A stretch of 64,000 bases of DNA from Leadbetterella sp964489955 (GTDB lineage Bacteria > Bacteroidota > Bacteroidia > Cytophagales > Spirosomataceae). The notes under the pieces were generated by a model. It was not told the origin of the DNA and ran no database searches. It saw nothing but the letters and a program-made list of their open reading frames with translations. The translations under genes were made by a program, and so were the position numbers. This document shows, one piece after another, positions 1 through 9,476 of this stretch. Location: positions 62,001 to 126,000 of the forward strand of contig CAZBAV010000004.1 in the NCBI GenBank assembly GCA_964489955.1, given 5' to 3'. The stretch's first letter is position 1, and every line of letters begins with the position of its first letter.

Positions 1-912
1 AGAATTCTGTTGGGAGACGGTAAGTCGTATAGTTTTGTTAAAACGGCGAACATTCCGGTTTCGCCTGAGAGATTAGAGGTAGTGCCCGGTAAGAAATATC
101 TCTTTAAAGTGTATTTTGAGCAAATTCCCGCCGGTTATGAAACGATAGATTTATTGGAACATGACAAAGATCAGGAAGGGGAAACGAATTATTGGAACTT
201 TAGGGGTATAAAAATCAACAATCCTAAAAATAGAGTAGTGGCACAGGAGTCAGAACTTGAATTTTCTAGCCAGAACTTTAGAATTTTTGGTAAAATCATA
301 GATGGAGTCAGCGAAAAACCAATTAATGCTAAAATTGTATGCATTGACGCAGAAACAAATGAAGTCATAGACAGTTTACAAACTTCACGGACAGGTAAAT
401 ATGAGTTTTTCGTGGATAAACCCAAGGTTTTTTTTAAAGTAACTTCACCTACTTTTGATAGTATTGAAGAAGATTTAAATGTAAAAGCATTTCTTAGTCG
501 GGGATCATTTGAGAAAGATTTTTTCTTATACAATGATAAACAACCTATTGATAGGGGAGAAGAGCTTGAAGATAATACATTCAAGTTAGACAAAGTATAT
601 TTTCCTCTTGGTGAGTCTAGAATTTTAGAAGATTCATACAAGCAGCTAGATGCCTTGGTCCAACATTTAAAAGACAATCCTGACTTGAGGATACAAATTG
701 AAGGACATACAGATAATCAAGGCGATGCCCAAATCAACCAGAAATTGTCGCTAGATAGAGCCTTTAATGTAAGGGAATATTTAATTTCAAAAGGCATAAA
801 TGGGAGTAGGGTTAAATTTAAAGGCTATGGTAGTACAAAACCAATTTCTCCTAATGATACCGAGGATAATCGTCAAAAAAATAGAAGGGTAGAATACACA
901 TTTTTGGATTAA
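1..912 (+). CDS. OmpA-family C-terminal domain protein, 5' end outside the window
   Basis: The reading frame is open to the first base, so the N-terminus lies upstream; a TTG at base 10 is a possible but unlikely start. The visible 300 or so residues hold an N-terminal stretch I cannot name, a carboxypeptidase-regulatory-like beta-sandwich (about residues 90-165, beginning FRIFGKIIDG), and a C-terminal OmpA/MotB peptidoglycan-binding domain with GHTDN, a KGYG turn and the terminal NRRVEY segment. Family knowledge says such domains bind peptidoglycan in the periplasm and anchor outer-membrane proteins. The architecture resembles the C-terminal half of the PD40/OmpA protein at 40592-42466, so TPR or propeller domains may lie upstream. 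A strong hairpin follows the stop. The OmpA assignment is secure; the specific role is unknown. Confidence 0.85.
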   Translation, partial: RILLGDGKSYSFVKTANIPVSPERLEVVPGKKYLFKVYFEQIPAGYETIDLLEHDKDQEGETNYWNFRGIKINNPKNRVVAQESELEFSSQNFRIFGKIIDGVSEKPINAKIVCIDAETNEVIDSLQTSRTGKYEFFVDKPKVFFKVTSPTFDSIEEDLNVKAFLSRGSFEKDFFLYNDKQPIDRGEELEDNTFKLDKVYFPLGESRILEDSYKQLDALVQHLKDNPDLRIQIEGHTDNQGDAQINQKLSLDRAFNVREYLISKGINGSRVKFKGYGSTKPISPNDTEDNRQKNRRVEYTFLD

Positions 913-925
913 GATTCTTAATTTT

Positions 926-964
926 ACTAAAAAGGCTCGTACATTAAGTATGAGCCTTTTTAGT
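926..964 (+). terminator. Rho-independent terminator after the OmpA-family gene
   Basis: An inverted repeat with arms ACTAAAAAGGCTC and GAGCCTTTTTAGT surrounds a short AT-rich loop. It begins 13 bases after the stop codon and the 3' arm contains a T run. It separates the OmpA gene from the next plus-strand gene. Confidence 0.85.
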
Positions 965-978
965 ATCTTAACCTACCT

Positions 979-3159
979 ATGAAAATTTTTCTATTTCTCT
1001 GTATTTCATTCTTTAGCTTTGGACAAGAAGTTCTAATTAAAGAATTTGGGAGTAAAGTAAAGACCCAAGCCTCAGCTCAAGTTTATTTGCAAATCTCCAA
1101 GGGAATGTATGATCCGGGAGAGGAAATTTGGTTTAAAGCTTATGTTATAGATGCACAGAGTTTCATTCCGGTAATGGCAGATACAACGCTCTATGTACAA
1201 CTACTAAAAGCCGAGGATAAATCTGTTGTAATGGAAGATCGTATTCTTATTCACGGAGGGATTGCTGCAGGAAATTTCATTTTATCTCCTTCAATTTCTT
1301 CAGGAGAATATATTTTAGCTGCCTATACTACCCACTCATTTCGAAATGACAGCCTGCCTTTTAATTCGTTCAGGAATATCTATATCCGTGACACAGGAAA
1401 AAACTCATTAAGCCAATCTAACAAACTGGGAACAGGATTAAAATTAAACTTTTTTCCTGAAGGAGGGCACTTGGTAGCTAATCTTTCAAACTCAGTGGCG
1501 TTTAAGGCTGTAGATTCGCTGGGCAATCCTGTAACTGTAAGTGGAGTATTATACGAAGGTACAGACAGTTTATTAGCTTTCAGCTCCAAGCACCTAGGGA
1601 TGGGGAAATTTGATTTTGTACCAAAACAAAATGCTTCCTATACAGCCATTGTTTCGGGAAAAGAGTTTGGCTTGCCACTTATACAGGAAGAGGGTATTAC
1701 CATGAAACTCGTAACCCAGAGTAAGTCGCATACTACCTTTATGCTATTAAAATCAGCCAGTTTAAGCGTTGGCAGAGTCATAGTTTTGGGTCAATCCAGA
1801 GGATTTGTCTATGCTGCCTATTCAGGAGCTTTCGTTAATGATAGTCTTGTTTTTCGCCTTCCCACTAATAAATTTCCTTATGGAATATCTGAAATTACTG
1901 TGATATCAGACAAAGAAGTTCCGTTAACAGAGAGACTTGTATTCATGAATCATGACCAAGATTTGAAATTTTCCGTAAAATTAAATGCCGATACTGTAAA
2001 CATAAAGGAGAAAGTAATTTTGGATATTACTGCTTCAGACGGCGAGGGAAATCCGGTAGTAGCACACTTAGGACTGAGTATATACGATACCTTCTATGAG
2101 CACAAATACGGGAATTCTAATATACTTTCGCATAACCATCTTTCTGATCAAATTAATGGTGAAATAGTTAATCCACATTATTATTTTGATAGAAGTAATG
2201 AGGATAGAACAAGTGCTTTGGATTTACTATTGCTCACACAAGGTTGGCGTAGGTATAGGTGGGGTTTGGAAACTATCAAGGACCTTACAGGCATTTCTGA
2301 AACTTTACCCAACATACAAACAGGCTACCTAAAAGTAAGGAAAAATATGCCTAAAAGTATGATTGTGGTAGATTATGATGGAAAAGGAGATCTTACAGAT
2401 CCTATTGTTATTGATGAAAACGGTCAGTTTAGCCTAAGCCAAAGAAATCTTACGCAAGGCGAGGTCTACCTAAAATTACTTAGTAAAGAGGATAACTTCA
2501 GCCGACATACCGTACATCTAGATAAACCATTTCAGGAGCTATCAGCAATAAAGTCTCATAAAATATTTGCGGAGAATTTATATTTTGAGAAAGAAAGTAA
2601 GCCTGTTCCGATTTCAAAATTTTATGGTTCTAAACTTTTAGAGGAAGTCACAATAAAGGGAAGAGGCAAGGATTATAAAGATAGATATATGGCAAAGTTA
2701 GATAGTATGGCAAAATCAAACGTCAATGGAGATTATGTTTGCTCGTATGGAATATTAAACTGTCAGAATCATCCTTTCGGAAGTAAACCTATAGATGGTC
2801 AGACATATTCCGTAGTAAATGGCAACTCCAGGAGTACTGTGGTTTACAGAACTGTACAATACACTGATAAAGATTTGATGGATAAATTTGGTCTATTTAA
2901 ATTGAAAGGTTACCAAAGATACAGGGAGTTTTATCAACCAGATTATGAGACAAACCCACTGGAGAAGAATATTGCAGATTTGAGAAGTACTCTTATTTGG
3001 AATCCTGAAATTATTACCGATGAGGATGGTACAGCCCGTGTAGAGTTTTTTAGTTCGGATATTACAGGCAAGTTTAAAGGTGTTTTTGAAGGAATAGCCA
3101 GTAGTGGAAATATGGGGGTGATTAACTTTAACTTTATAATAAAAGAAGGCTCCAAATGA
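979..3159 (+). CDS. Exported MG2 (macroglobulin-like) domain protein
   Basis: This 726-aa protein begins with a signal peptide (MKIFLFLCISFFSFGQ). An MG2-type beta-sandwich follows at about residues 35-135, recognisable from YDPGEEIWFKAYV and the later SGEYILAAYT. Bacteroidetes encode many such proteins of 700-900 aa, with macroglobulin-like domains in front of carboxypeptidase-regulatory or TonB-plug-like segments. Here the C-terminus (about residues 670-720) has the usual beta-rich ending, with GTARVEFFSSD. I see no thioester motif and no protease active site. The role is unknown; surface or periplasmic protein capture is only a guess from the fold. The stop codon lies in the loop of the shared terminator, so the next minus-strand gene is convergent. 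Confidence 0.7.
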   Translation: MKIFLFLCISFFSFGQEVLIKEFGSKVKTQASAQVYLQISKGMYDPGEEIWFKAYVIDAQSFIPVMADTTLYVQLLKAEDKSVVMEDRILIHGGIAAGNFILSPSISSGEYILAAYTTHSFRNDSLPFNSFRNIYIRDTGKNSLSQSNKLGTGLKLNFFPEGGHLVANLSNSVAFKAVDSLGNPVTVSGVLYEGTDSLLAFSSKHLGMGKFDFVPKQNASYTAIVSGKEFGLPLIQEEGITMKLVTQSKSHTTFMLLKSASLSVGRVIVLGQSRGFVYAAYSGAFVNDSLVFRLPTNKFPYGISEITVISDKEVPLTERLVFMNHDQDLKFSVKLNADTVNIKEKVILDITASDGEGNPVVAHLGLSIYDTFYEHKYGNSNILSHNHLSDQINGEIVNPHYYFDRSNEDRTSALDLLLLTQGWRRYRWGLETIKDLTGISETLPNIQTGYLKVRKNMPKSMIVVDYDGKGDLTDPIVIDENGQFSLSQRNLTQGEVYLKLLSKEDNFSRHTVHLDKPFQELSAIKSHKIFAENLYFEKESKPVPISKFYGSKLLEEVTIKGRGKDYKDRYMAKLDSMAKSNVNGDYVCSYGILNCQNHPFGSKPIDGQTYSVVNGNSRSTVVYRTVQYTDKDLMDKFGLFKLKGYQRYREFYQPDYETNPLEKNIADLRSTLIWNPEIITDEDGTARVEFFSSDITGKFKGVFEGIASSGNMGVINFNFIIKEGSK

Positions 3160-3172
3160 GCCTTCTTTTATT
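3138..3172. terminator. Bidirectional terminator overlapping the MG2 gene stop
   Basis: Perfect 15-bp arms AATAAAAGAAGGCTC and GAGCCTTCTTTTATT flank the loop CAAAT. The A-rich and T-rich ends can serve both the MG2 gene and the convergent carboxypeptidase gene. The final codons and TGA stop of the MG2 gene are part of the hairpin. Confidence 0.88.
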
Positions 3173-3178
3173 ATATCT

Positions 3179-5707
3179 TTATTCTTCTCCAAACCTTCCG
3201 CCACCGATACTTTTACCGAAGAAAATAGCATTTAAGAACAGCTTGTTGGTTCCATACCAAAATGCTCTAAAATTAGGATTGTCAGAGAAACTTACAATTT
3301 GTCCGCTACCAACTCTTTGAGCCACAACTGCCGGGCTGTTCTTAATTCTGGTCAGGTTTTTAGGATGTACATACCCAGCCATAAGCGGATTTTCTGTAAA
3401 CATCAATGGCGTATTATAAGCATTACCTGTGTCTTCAAAAACGGTGTTATTTACCTTAAAGACTGGTAGATAGTCTTGCTTATATCCATAACAAAGTGGA
3501 TGTGTTATGTCTATTTTGGTAAGAAAAATTGTTCCTGCAGTAGATAAAGCTCCACTAGCCAGTGATTGGCTTACATAAGGTTGTTTTCCTTTTACTTCCG
3601 GTGAAGCCATATTTTTGAAATTAGCAGAACCAATTTTATTTCTTGAGGCCCAAACAGCTCCATTTCCTAAAGCTATCAAAGTGCCTCCGTTTTCCACATA
3701 CGACTTAATCTTCTCTGCTTGTAAGCCACCATAATTTCCGTGGTTAAGAATAATATGAGAATACTTATTTAAATCTATACTTCCAATCCTGTTTACATCA
3801 GCTAATACAAGCGGAAAATCTACCCTCTGATCTAGTAAATGCCAAACTTCACCTGCATCATTAGCGTCTACACCCTCACCCGTAATCATTAAGGCAGTGG
3901 GTAAACTCATGACCTTAAACTTCTCACTTCCAAGGTTAATACCACTTGGTGTTAATCCGGTGTTTTGTGCATAGAAAATAACGCCATCTCTAGCCGCCAA
4001 TGAATCTAATAGGCTCTTTGGGTCTTTTCCTCGAGCGAAAATCTGCACAGTTCCATATCCAAATTCTTTTGGCTTACCTTCTACTACAGCTGTAAATGGT
4101 TCAGATGCATATTTTAAGAAATAGCCTTTGCGAAGTAACTCATATGTGGCACGAGGAGCAAAATAGCTATCCCATTCGTATAAGTAAGAATATGTGCTGT
4201 TTCCTATTACTTTTCCAGCAGGAAAGATGTTATCATTAACTTTCTCGCCAAGATTCACTGTAGCTTTCGACTCTGCATAGGGAACATTCATAGTTAACGG
4301 AGTGGTCCATGCAGATACGTCATAAAAAGCACTATCTTGGAAGGTTGTACGCTTCTCAAACATGGATCTTATTAAGCGATGCTGACTTTGATTGGTAGGT
4401 ATTACATAAGCATCATCTTTAGCAAAATCAATTCCGTTAAGTTTCTCGTTTTTAGCTACTTTGTAAACATCTATTTGGTTTCTTTTAAACATGTTTACCA
4501 TTTCCCAGGTACTCACTTTGTCTAAAGCCCCACCAAAAACATAAGCTTTTACGTCATCTGTTGGTGCTTCTGCGTAGAAATCACGCATATGAGCTAAAAG
4601 CTCCTCACGCATTTCTTTTCCTGCTTGTAAGGTAGAAAGTGTGGTTACAAATTGGTTCTTTATAGTAGCCGGGAAACTTAAAGGACCATTAATACTCTCT
4701 TGTAAATGTCCCCTAGATGAAGCCTGTTCAAACAAAATCCCTATTGAGCCATTGATATCAGGTAAGGTAGAGCCTTTTCCATAATAAAAATCGTCATAGT
4801 TCTCTTGTGTATAATAATGTGATCCTATTTTGTCCAAAGCTTTGGCATGATAAGTACCTATTTTGGCAGTGAGCTCAAAGTTCCTTTTTGGAGTAAGTGG
4901 ATGATTACGTGCAGGAATACCAGGCTGGAAAAAGAAAGATGAATTTGTTCCCATCTCGTGGTGGTCAGTAAGGATATTAGGTCTCCATTGGTAGAACTTA
5001 ACCAATCTTCCCCTGCTCTCGGGAAGCTGCTGATAAAGCCAGTCGCGATTTAGGTCAAACCAATAATGATTTGTACGTCCATTTGGCCATGTTTCGCGAA
5101 ACTCACGGCTATTACCGTCGGATACTAAAGTATTACTCTTATTGCTATTTACCCACGTACTAAACCTGGTAGCACCGTCCGGATTTAAGCAAGGGTCTAT
5201 TAAAATCACAGTATTTTTAAGCAAGTCCTCTATTTCTGCACCTTGGGCCGCGGCCAAATGATATCCCGCTAAAATTGCAGCATTAATAGCACTGGCTTCA
5301 TTTCCGTGCACAGAATATCCCATCCAAACCACCGCAGGCATATCCTTTAACTTCAGGTTTTTTGATTGACCAGCGTTGGCAAGTTTCAAGTGTTCTGTAC
5401 GTATTTGTTCTATATTTCCTATATTCTGCGGAGAAGTAACCGTAATAAGCATAAGCTCACGGTTTTCATAGGTACGGCCATATGTTTCTACCTTAAAACG
5501 GTCTGAATGACGAGCAAGCTCTCTAAAGTATGCCATCACTTCATAAGGCGTAGCGTGCATTTCGCCAACTTCATAACCTAAAAACTGTTTAGGGGTTGGA
5601 ATTTTAGAATCGTATTTTTGGCCATCTGGAAGATAATAATTTAGGCTTACTTGGGCATGGCTATGAAAGCACCAAAAAACAAAAAACGCAAAGAAAAGTT
5701 TTCTCAT
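3179..5707 (-). CDS. Secreted M14-family zinc carboxypeptidase
   Basis: The 842-aa product has a signal peptide ending near HSHAQ. An M14 catalytic domain spans about residues 40-370. The zinc ligands are visible: His and Glu in VHGNEAS and a later His in TDHHEMG. LNPDGATRF and GILFEQASSRG are also present, the latter carrying the likely catalytic Glu. M14 enzymes remove C-terminal residues from peptides. The remaining 450 or so residues include a class I amidotransferase-like segment (NRIGSIDLNKYSHIILNHG), which is common in long Bacteroidetes M14 proteins and whose function is unclear. The ATG directly precedes the hydrophobic leader. The gene stands alone, convergent with the MG2 gene. The substrate cannot be told from sequence. 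Confidence 0.88.
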   Translation of the reverse strand: MRKLFFAFFVFWCFHSHAQVSLNYYLPDGQKYDSKIPTPKQFLGYEVGEMHATPYEVMAYFRELARHSDRFKVETYGRTYENRELMLITVTSPQNIGNIEQIRTEHLKLANAGQSKNLKLKDMPAVVWMGYSVHGNEASAINAAILAGYHLAAAQGAEIEDLLKNTVILIDPCLNPDGATRFSTWVNSNKSNTLVSDGNSREFRETWPNGRTNHYWFDLNRDWLYQQLPESRGRLVKFYQWRPNILTDHHEMGTNSSFFFQPGIPARNHPLTPKRNFELTAKIGTYHAKALDKIGSHYYTQENYDDFYYGKGSTLPDINGSIGILFEQASSRGHLQESINGPLSFPATIKNQFVTTLSTLQAGKEMREELLAHMRDFYAEAPTDDVKAYVFGGALDKVSTWEMVNMFKRNQIDVYKVAKNEKLNGIDFAKDDAYVIPTNQSQHRLIRSMFEKRTTFQDSAFYDVSAWTTPLTMNVPYAESKATVNLGEKVNDNIFPAGKVIGNSTYSYLYEWDSYFAPRATYELLRKGYFLKYASEPFTAVVEGKPKEFGYGTVQIFARGKDPKSLLDSLAARDGVIFYAQNTGLTPSGINLGSEKFKVMSLPTALMITGEGVDANDAGEVWHLLDQRVDFPLVLADVNRIGSIDLNKYSHIILNHGNYGGLQAEKIKSYVENGGTLIALGNGAVWASRNKIGSANFKNMASPEVKGKQPYVSQSLASGALSTAGTIFLTKIDITHPLCYGYKQDYLPVFKVNNTVFEDTGNAYNTPLMFTENPLMAGYVHPKNLTRIKNSPAVVAQRVGSGQIVSFSDNPNFRAFWYGTNKLFLNAIFFGKSIGGGRFGEE

Positions 5708-5750
5708 TATTAATATTGGGTTAAAGTCTTGAAAATACAGAAATCTACTT

Positions 5751-6455
5751 TTATTTTAAATTGAGTGTAGATAAGAGTGGGGGATTTGTAGGTGAAAGTG
5801 CTTGGGCTAAAACGCTTTCGTGGTATTCTGTTATTATCTTGTTGTGTATACCAGGGTATAGGTTCTTATCTCTGAATTTTGATTTACTCCTATAATATGT
5901 GGTATGATTTACTTCTGTTTTACCTTCCGACAGGCTCTTTAGTGTTATAATTTGGCCTCCTTCAGAAGCACCATTTGCCATATAGCAAATATTAATTATT
6001 TTATCCTGATAATCTATGGATTTTACCTGATGTGCTACAGCCAATTTTACCAATCCAGCAAAAAGCTTAAGCTCAATAAATATGGTTTGCCCAACAGCCA
6101 TACCGCCATAATGGTCACGTTTATATATTAAGGGTTTATTGTTTCCTTCAAATAGTAAGCCAAACCGGGTTCTTTTTCCCTCCCAACATAAGTTTGGTTT
6201 GGTGTACAAATAAGAATTCCACAATTGCTCTGTATTTACATCAAAAACATAAGTTCTTTCATGTTTAGAGTAGGCAGTTAGAGAGTCGGTATCAAAACAT
6301 CTGGGTAGAAAATTTTTAAAATCATCTACATTTTGTATTTGATTGTTAATGAGGGCCTTTTTTACTTTTTTGGATTCAATTTGACTAAAATCAATCTCTT
6401 GGGATAACACACAGAAAGGTAAGCACAGAATAAGGCAAGATACATAAAATTTCAT
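5751..6455 (-). CDS. Exported protein of unknown function
   Basis: I do not recognise this 234-aa protein. It has a clear signal peptide (MKFYVSCLILCLPFCVLSQ), a mature part rich in beta-strand patterns, and no obvious catalytic motif. The spacing of FDVNTEQLWNSYLYTKP and the later hydrophobic strands vaguely suggest a SRPBCC-like lipid-binding fold, but that is weak. It sits between the M14 peptidase and a small lipoprotein, all on the minus strand, with gaps of 43 and 74 bases. An operon is possible but not shown. Confidence 0.65.
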   Translation of the reverse strand: MKFYVSCLILCLPFCVLSQEIDFSQIESKKVKKALINNQIQNVDDFKNFLPRCFDTDSLTAYSKHERTYVFDVNTEQLWNSYLYTKPNLCWEGKRTRFGLLFEGNNKPLIYKRDHYGGMAVGQTIFIELKLFAGLVKLAVAHQVKSIDYQDKIINICYMANGASEGGQIITLKSLSEGKTEVNHTTYYRSKSKFRDKNLYPGIHNKIITEYHESVLAQALSPTNPPLLSTLNLK

Positions 6456-6529
6456 ATAAGAGTTAGGTTAGTATTTAAAGATAGAATAATACTCTATACA
6501 ATCCTAACTTTTCTATTATTTGTTAGAAA

Positions 6530-6928
6530 TCATAAGTTTATCTCTGTCTTCCCTTCCACTAATCTGATGTGACATCTGTCTGCTTCTATCACAAATTTTT
6601 CACGAACGACCTCTTTTCCAGAAATCAGACCAACAAACCAAAAAGTTTCTCTTCTATTAATCATTCTACTTTGGAATCCATCATCTAGTACTGTGTAATA
6701 AGTAGCATCCATCTCGTTAGGCTCATACTTTATTTGCTCACTTGTACAATTACGTAAAGTATAGAAAGAGTCTAATGAACCTCCTTGTATTTTTAAAACT
6801 ACAGAACGAAACTCTAGTGTGCATGGACCATTACCTTTATCCTCTAATGCTTGGAAACATGCACTATCTGGTTCATGACTCTGGCATGAAAACAATAATA
6901 TGAGACTTGAAAGAATTAAATATTTCAT
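6530..6928 (-). CDS. Small lipoprotein of unknown function
   Basis: The 132-aa product starts with a type II signal peptide whose lipobox is LLFSC, giving a lipidated Cys at about residue 15. The mature part (about 117 aa) contains four further cysteines (CFQ, PCTL, NCTS, RCHI), enough for two disulfides. The strand pattern suggests a small beta-sandwich. I recognise no family. The export signal and in-frame ATG make it a credible gene. Confidence 0.65.
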   Translation of the reverse strand: MKYLILSSLILLFSCQSHEPDSACFQALEDKGNGPCTLEFRSVVLKIQGGSLDSFYTLRNCTSEQIKYEPNEMDATYYTVLDDGFQSRMINRRETFWFVGLISGKEVVREKFVIEADRCHIRLVEGKTEINL

Positions 6929-6988
6929 TATTTGTCTATTGATTTGTTATAAATATAACCAAAAAGACTGTTTGCTAGTGCAAAGAAA

Positions 6989-9325
6989 TTAGTTATCGGT
7001 AAAATCATTTATCTTAACCCATTGTCCCTTTACCAACGGAATTTCCACTAATTTGTCTTGGTAACGGACTTTTACTTTTTTGTCGGATGCAGCTTTTGCC
7101 TGCAAGAAATTCAGCTTTCCATTAATCCAAATTATTTCAAATTCAATGTTACCTCTACCCTTAATGCCTTTAATCCGGCCATTTGGCCACTCAATTGGAA
7201 CGGTTGGAAGTATATGAATTTCGTCCGTATGCGACTGCAATAACATTTCGGCTATAGCGGCCGTTCCTCCAAAGTTTCCATCAATTTGGAAAGGTGGGTG
7301 GCTATCGAAAAGGTTATTTAATGTAGATTTTGCTAGTAAAGCATGAATATTCTCATATGTCTTTTCCTTATTTTGTAGCCTTGCATACAATGCTGTAATC
7401 CAGGCTCTGCTCCAGCCTGTATGCCCCCCACCATGTGACAACCTACGTGTGAGAGTGGCATCTGCAGCTTTGAATAGCTCCGGAGTCTGGTGCGTAATTT
7501 GGTTAAAAGGATACAAACCCACCAACTGCGAAATATGTCTATGACCAGGCTCCGCTTCTTCATAATCCCTAACCCATTCTTGGATTATACCATACCGCTC
7601 ACTTATCTCAATTTCCGGAATTTTAAGCAAAGTTTTTTGTAACTGTGCTACCCAATCTTTGTCCACCTTTAAAATTTCTGCGGCCTTTATAGCACCTTTA
7701 TAAATTTCCCTTATAGTTTGTATATCTATAGATGGATTATAAGTCAGTTGCGATTTTACATTTGCACTTGTCAAAAACGTATTTTCAGGCGAAATTGAAG
7801 GGTTAACCGCTAATGTTCCATCTGGAGCTTCAACTAAAAATGACTCTATAAATTGGGTTGCTTCCTTAATAATCGGATAAGCTTTATCGCGAAGGAATGC
7901 TATGTCTTCTGTAAAGAGGTAATGTTCCCAAAGATGGGTAGTTAGCCAGGCTCCAGCAAGAGGAGACATACCCCAGTGTATACCCGCATTAACACCCGTT
8001 TTACCAAATACATCTGTAGCATGATGCATGGTCCATCCATTGGCACCGTACATTTTTTTAGCAGCGTCACGGCCGGGACTCCGATAGTTATCTATGAAGT
8101 TAAAAAGAGCTTCGTTAGTGGGGTCAAGGTTAGTGACATTAGCTGGCCAATAATTCATTTGCAAGTTAATGTTTGTATGATAGTCAGATTCCCAAGGTGC
8201 GTTATAGTGTTCATTCCAAATCCCTTGTAAATTAGCTGGTAATACACCGGGCCGTTGTGAGCTGCTAGCCAGCAAATAACGGCCATACATGAAATACAAG
8301 GCAAAAAGGTCGCTGTCATGACCTCCATTTTTTACAGCTTGTAATCTTTTATCTGTAGGAAGTTTCTCAAGTTCCTTGTCCACACCAAGCGTAAAGACCA
8401 TGTTTTCTAAAAAACGATTTAACTTACCAATACTCCATAAAGACGAAGAATCCTTTATTTCTGTCAATGTGACTGTTGTAGCACTTTGGGCCAAACCAAC
8501 CGTGTTTTTGCTTCTGTCAAATCCCAGCGTCTTAAAATCATAATCTGTGAAAGCCGATAAAACTACGGTTACCATATCCGCTTTTTCTACATATAACCCA
8601 TTATGAGACGTAAGCGTGCTCCCCCCCTTAGTACGCACTTTTAATGCAGTACTAAACTTCATTCCCATGCCACCTTTTCCCTTATCTATAGTAGGAATAT
8701 TCACTATTTGGCCATTCATAAGTAAGCCATCTCCGCCCCATGCTGTAGTTGTAGCGTCTTTGGTGCGAACCAAAGAAAACTTACCAGTTATGGTTCCGGG
8801 GGTGTCACTGCTAATCCGCATTATAAGACAATCGTGCTCAGCAGAAGCAATAATCTCCCTTGTATAAGATACACCTTCAATAGTGTATCGTACCACTACC
8901 ATACCTTTATCTATATACAATGCCCTGCTGTAATTACTAACAGGTCCATTTAATGGTGTTTCAAAATACAAATCGCCCAAAGTTTGGTACGACCTGAAAC
9001 GGGGAGGTGTAGCTAGCAAGTTTTTTGTAGATAGGTTATAAGCCTCCTTAAATCTTTCATCAAAAACGAGCCTTTGTATTTCTGCAAGGTTGTCTAAACT
9101 TTTTGGATTTAAGTTGTTTTCTGGCATTCCACCCCATAGACTCTCCTCATTAAGTTGGATTCTCTCTTCTCCAATACCACCAAAAACCATCGCCCCTAAT
9201 CTTCCGTTTCCTATCGGAAGAGCTTCGTCCCAGATTTTGGCAGGGTTTTGATACCATAACCTAGGGGAGTTTTGTGCAGTTGAAAGAAAGCTAACAAATA
9301 CTAAGAGAGAAAAGAGTTTTTTCAT
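6989..9325 (-). CDS. GH95 alpha-L-fucosidase, exported
   Basis: The start is set at the ATG before the signal peptide MKKLFSLLVFVSFLSTAQ; a TTG eight codons upstream is less likely. The 778-aa protein matches glycoside hydrolase family 95 along its length: RLWYQNPAKIWDEALPIGNG at the N-terminus, then the (alpha/alpha)6 barrel. By position, the residues corresponding to those characterised in family 95 are Asn385 and Asn387 (NINLQMNYW), Glu514 (SPENTF, general acid) and Asp682 (QIDGNFG). GH95 enzymes are inverting and mostly remove alpha-1,2-linked fucose, including the terminal fucose of xyloglucan side chains; some members act on L-galactose. The gene lies downstream of the LacI gene on the same strand and has its own candidate promoter. 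I infer periplasmic trimming of fucosylated xyloglucan fragments. Confidence 0.93.
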   Translation of the reverse strand: MKKLFSLLVFVSFLSTAQNSPRLWYQNPAKIWDEALPIGNGRLGAMVFGGIGEERIQLNEESLWGGMPENNLNPKSLDNLAEIQRLVFDERFKEAYNLSTKNLLATPPRFRSYQTLGDLYFETPLNGPVSNYSRALYIDKGMVVVRYTIEGVSYTREIIASAEHDCLIMRISSDTPGTITGKFSLVRTKDATTTAWGGDGLLMNGQIVNIPTIDKGKGGMGMKFSTALKVRTKGGSTLTSHNGLYVEKADMVTVVLSAFTDYDFKTLGFDRSKNTVGLAQSATTVTLTEIKDSSSLWSIGKLNRFLENMVFTLGVDKELEKLPTDKRLQAVKNGGHDSDLFALYFMYGRYLLASSSQRPGVLPANLQGIWNEHYNAPWESDYHTNINLQMNYWPANVTNLDPTNEALFNFIDNYRSPGRDAAKKMYGANGWTMHHATDVFGKTGVNAGIHWGMSPLAGAWLTTHLWEHYLFTEDIAFLRDKAYPIIKEATQFIESFLVEAPDGTLAVNPSISPENTFLTSANVKSQLTYNPSIDIQTIREIYKGAIKAAEILKVDKDWVAQLQKTLLKIPEIEISERYGIIQEWVRDYEEAEPGHRHISQLVGLYPFNQITHQTPELFKAADATLTRRLSHGGGHTGWSRAWITALYARLQNKEKTYENIHALLAKSTLNNLFDSHPPFQIDGNFGGTAAIAEMLLQSHTDEIHILPTVPIEWPNGRIKGIKGRGNIEFEIIWINGKLNFLQAKAASDKKVKVRYQDKLVEIPLVKGQWVKINDFTDN

Positions 9326-9365
9326 GCGTTTTTTTTTATTTGAGGTCAAACTTCATGGTTCTGCC

Positions 9366-9373
9366 CAAAGATA
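9366..9373 (-). promoter_or_regulatory. Candidate -7 box for the GH95 gene
   Basis: TATCTTTG on the minus strand matches the Bacteroidetes -7 consensus TAnnTTTG, about 40 bases before the start codon. I see no clear -33 element at the usual spacing. Confidence 0.45.
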
Positions 9374-9476
9374 GTAGAATCTGCTCTGCAGAAAAATGAT
9401 AAAATCGACAAATCAATTTAAGATCAAATCTATCTTCATAATCTAGTATCAAAAAATATAGTTTTCAATAAATTCA

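Noticed and set aside
189..677. 162-codon minus-strand frame within the OmpA-family gene
   Set aside because: Low-complexity Ser-rich translation opposite a well-supported OmpA gene.
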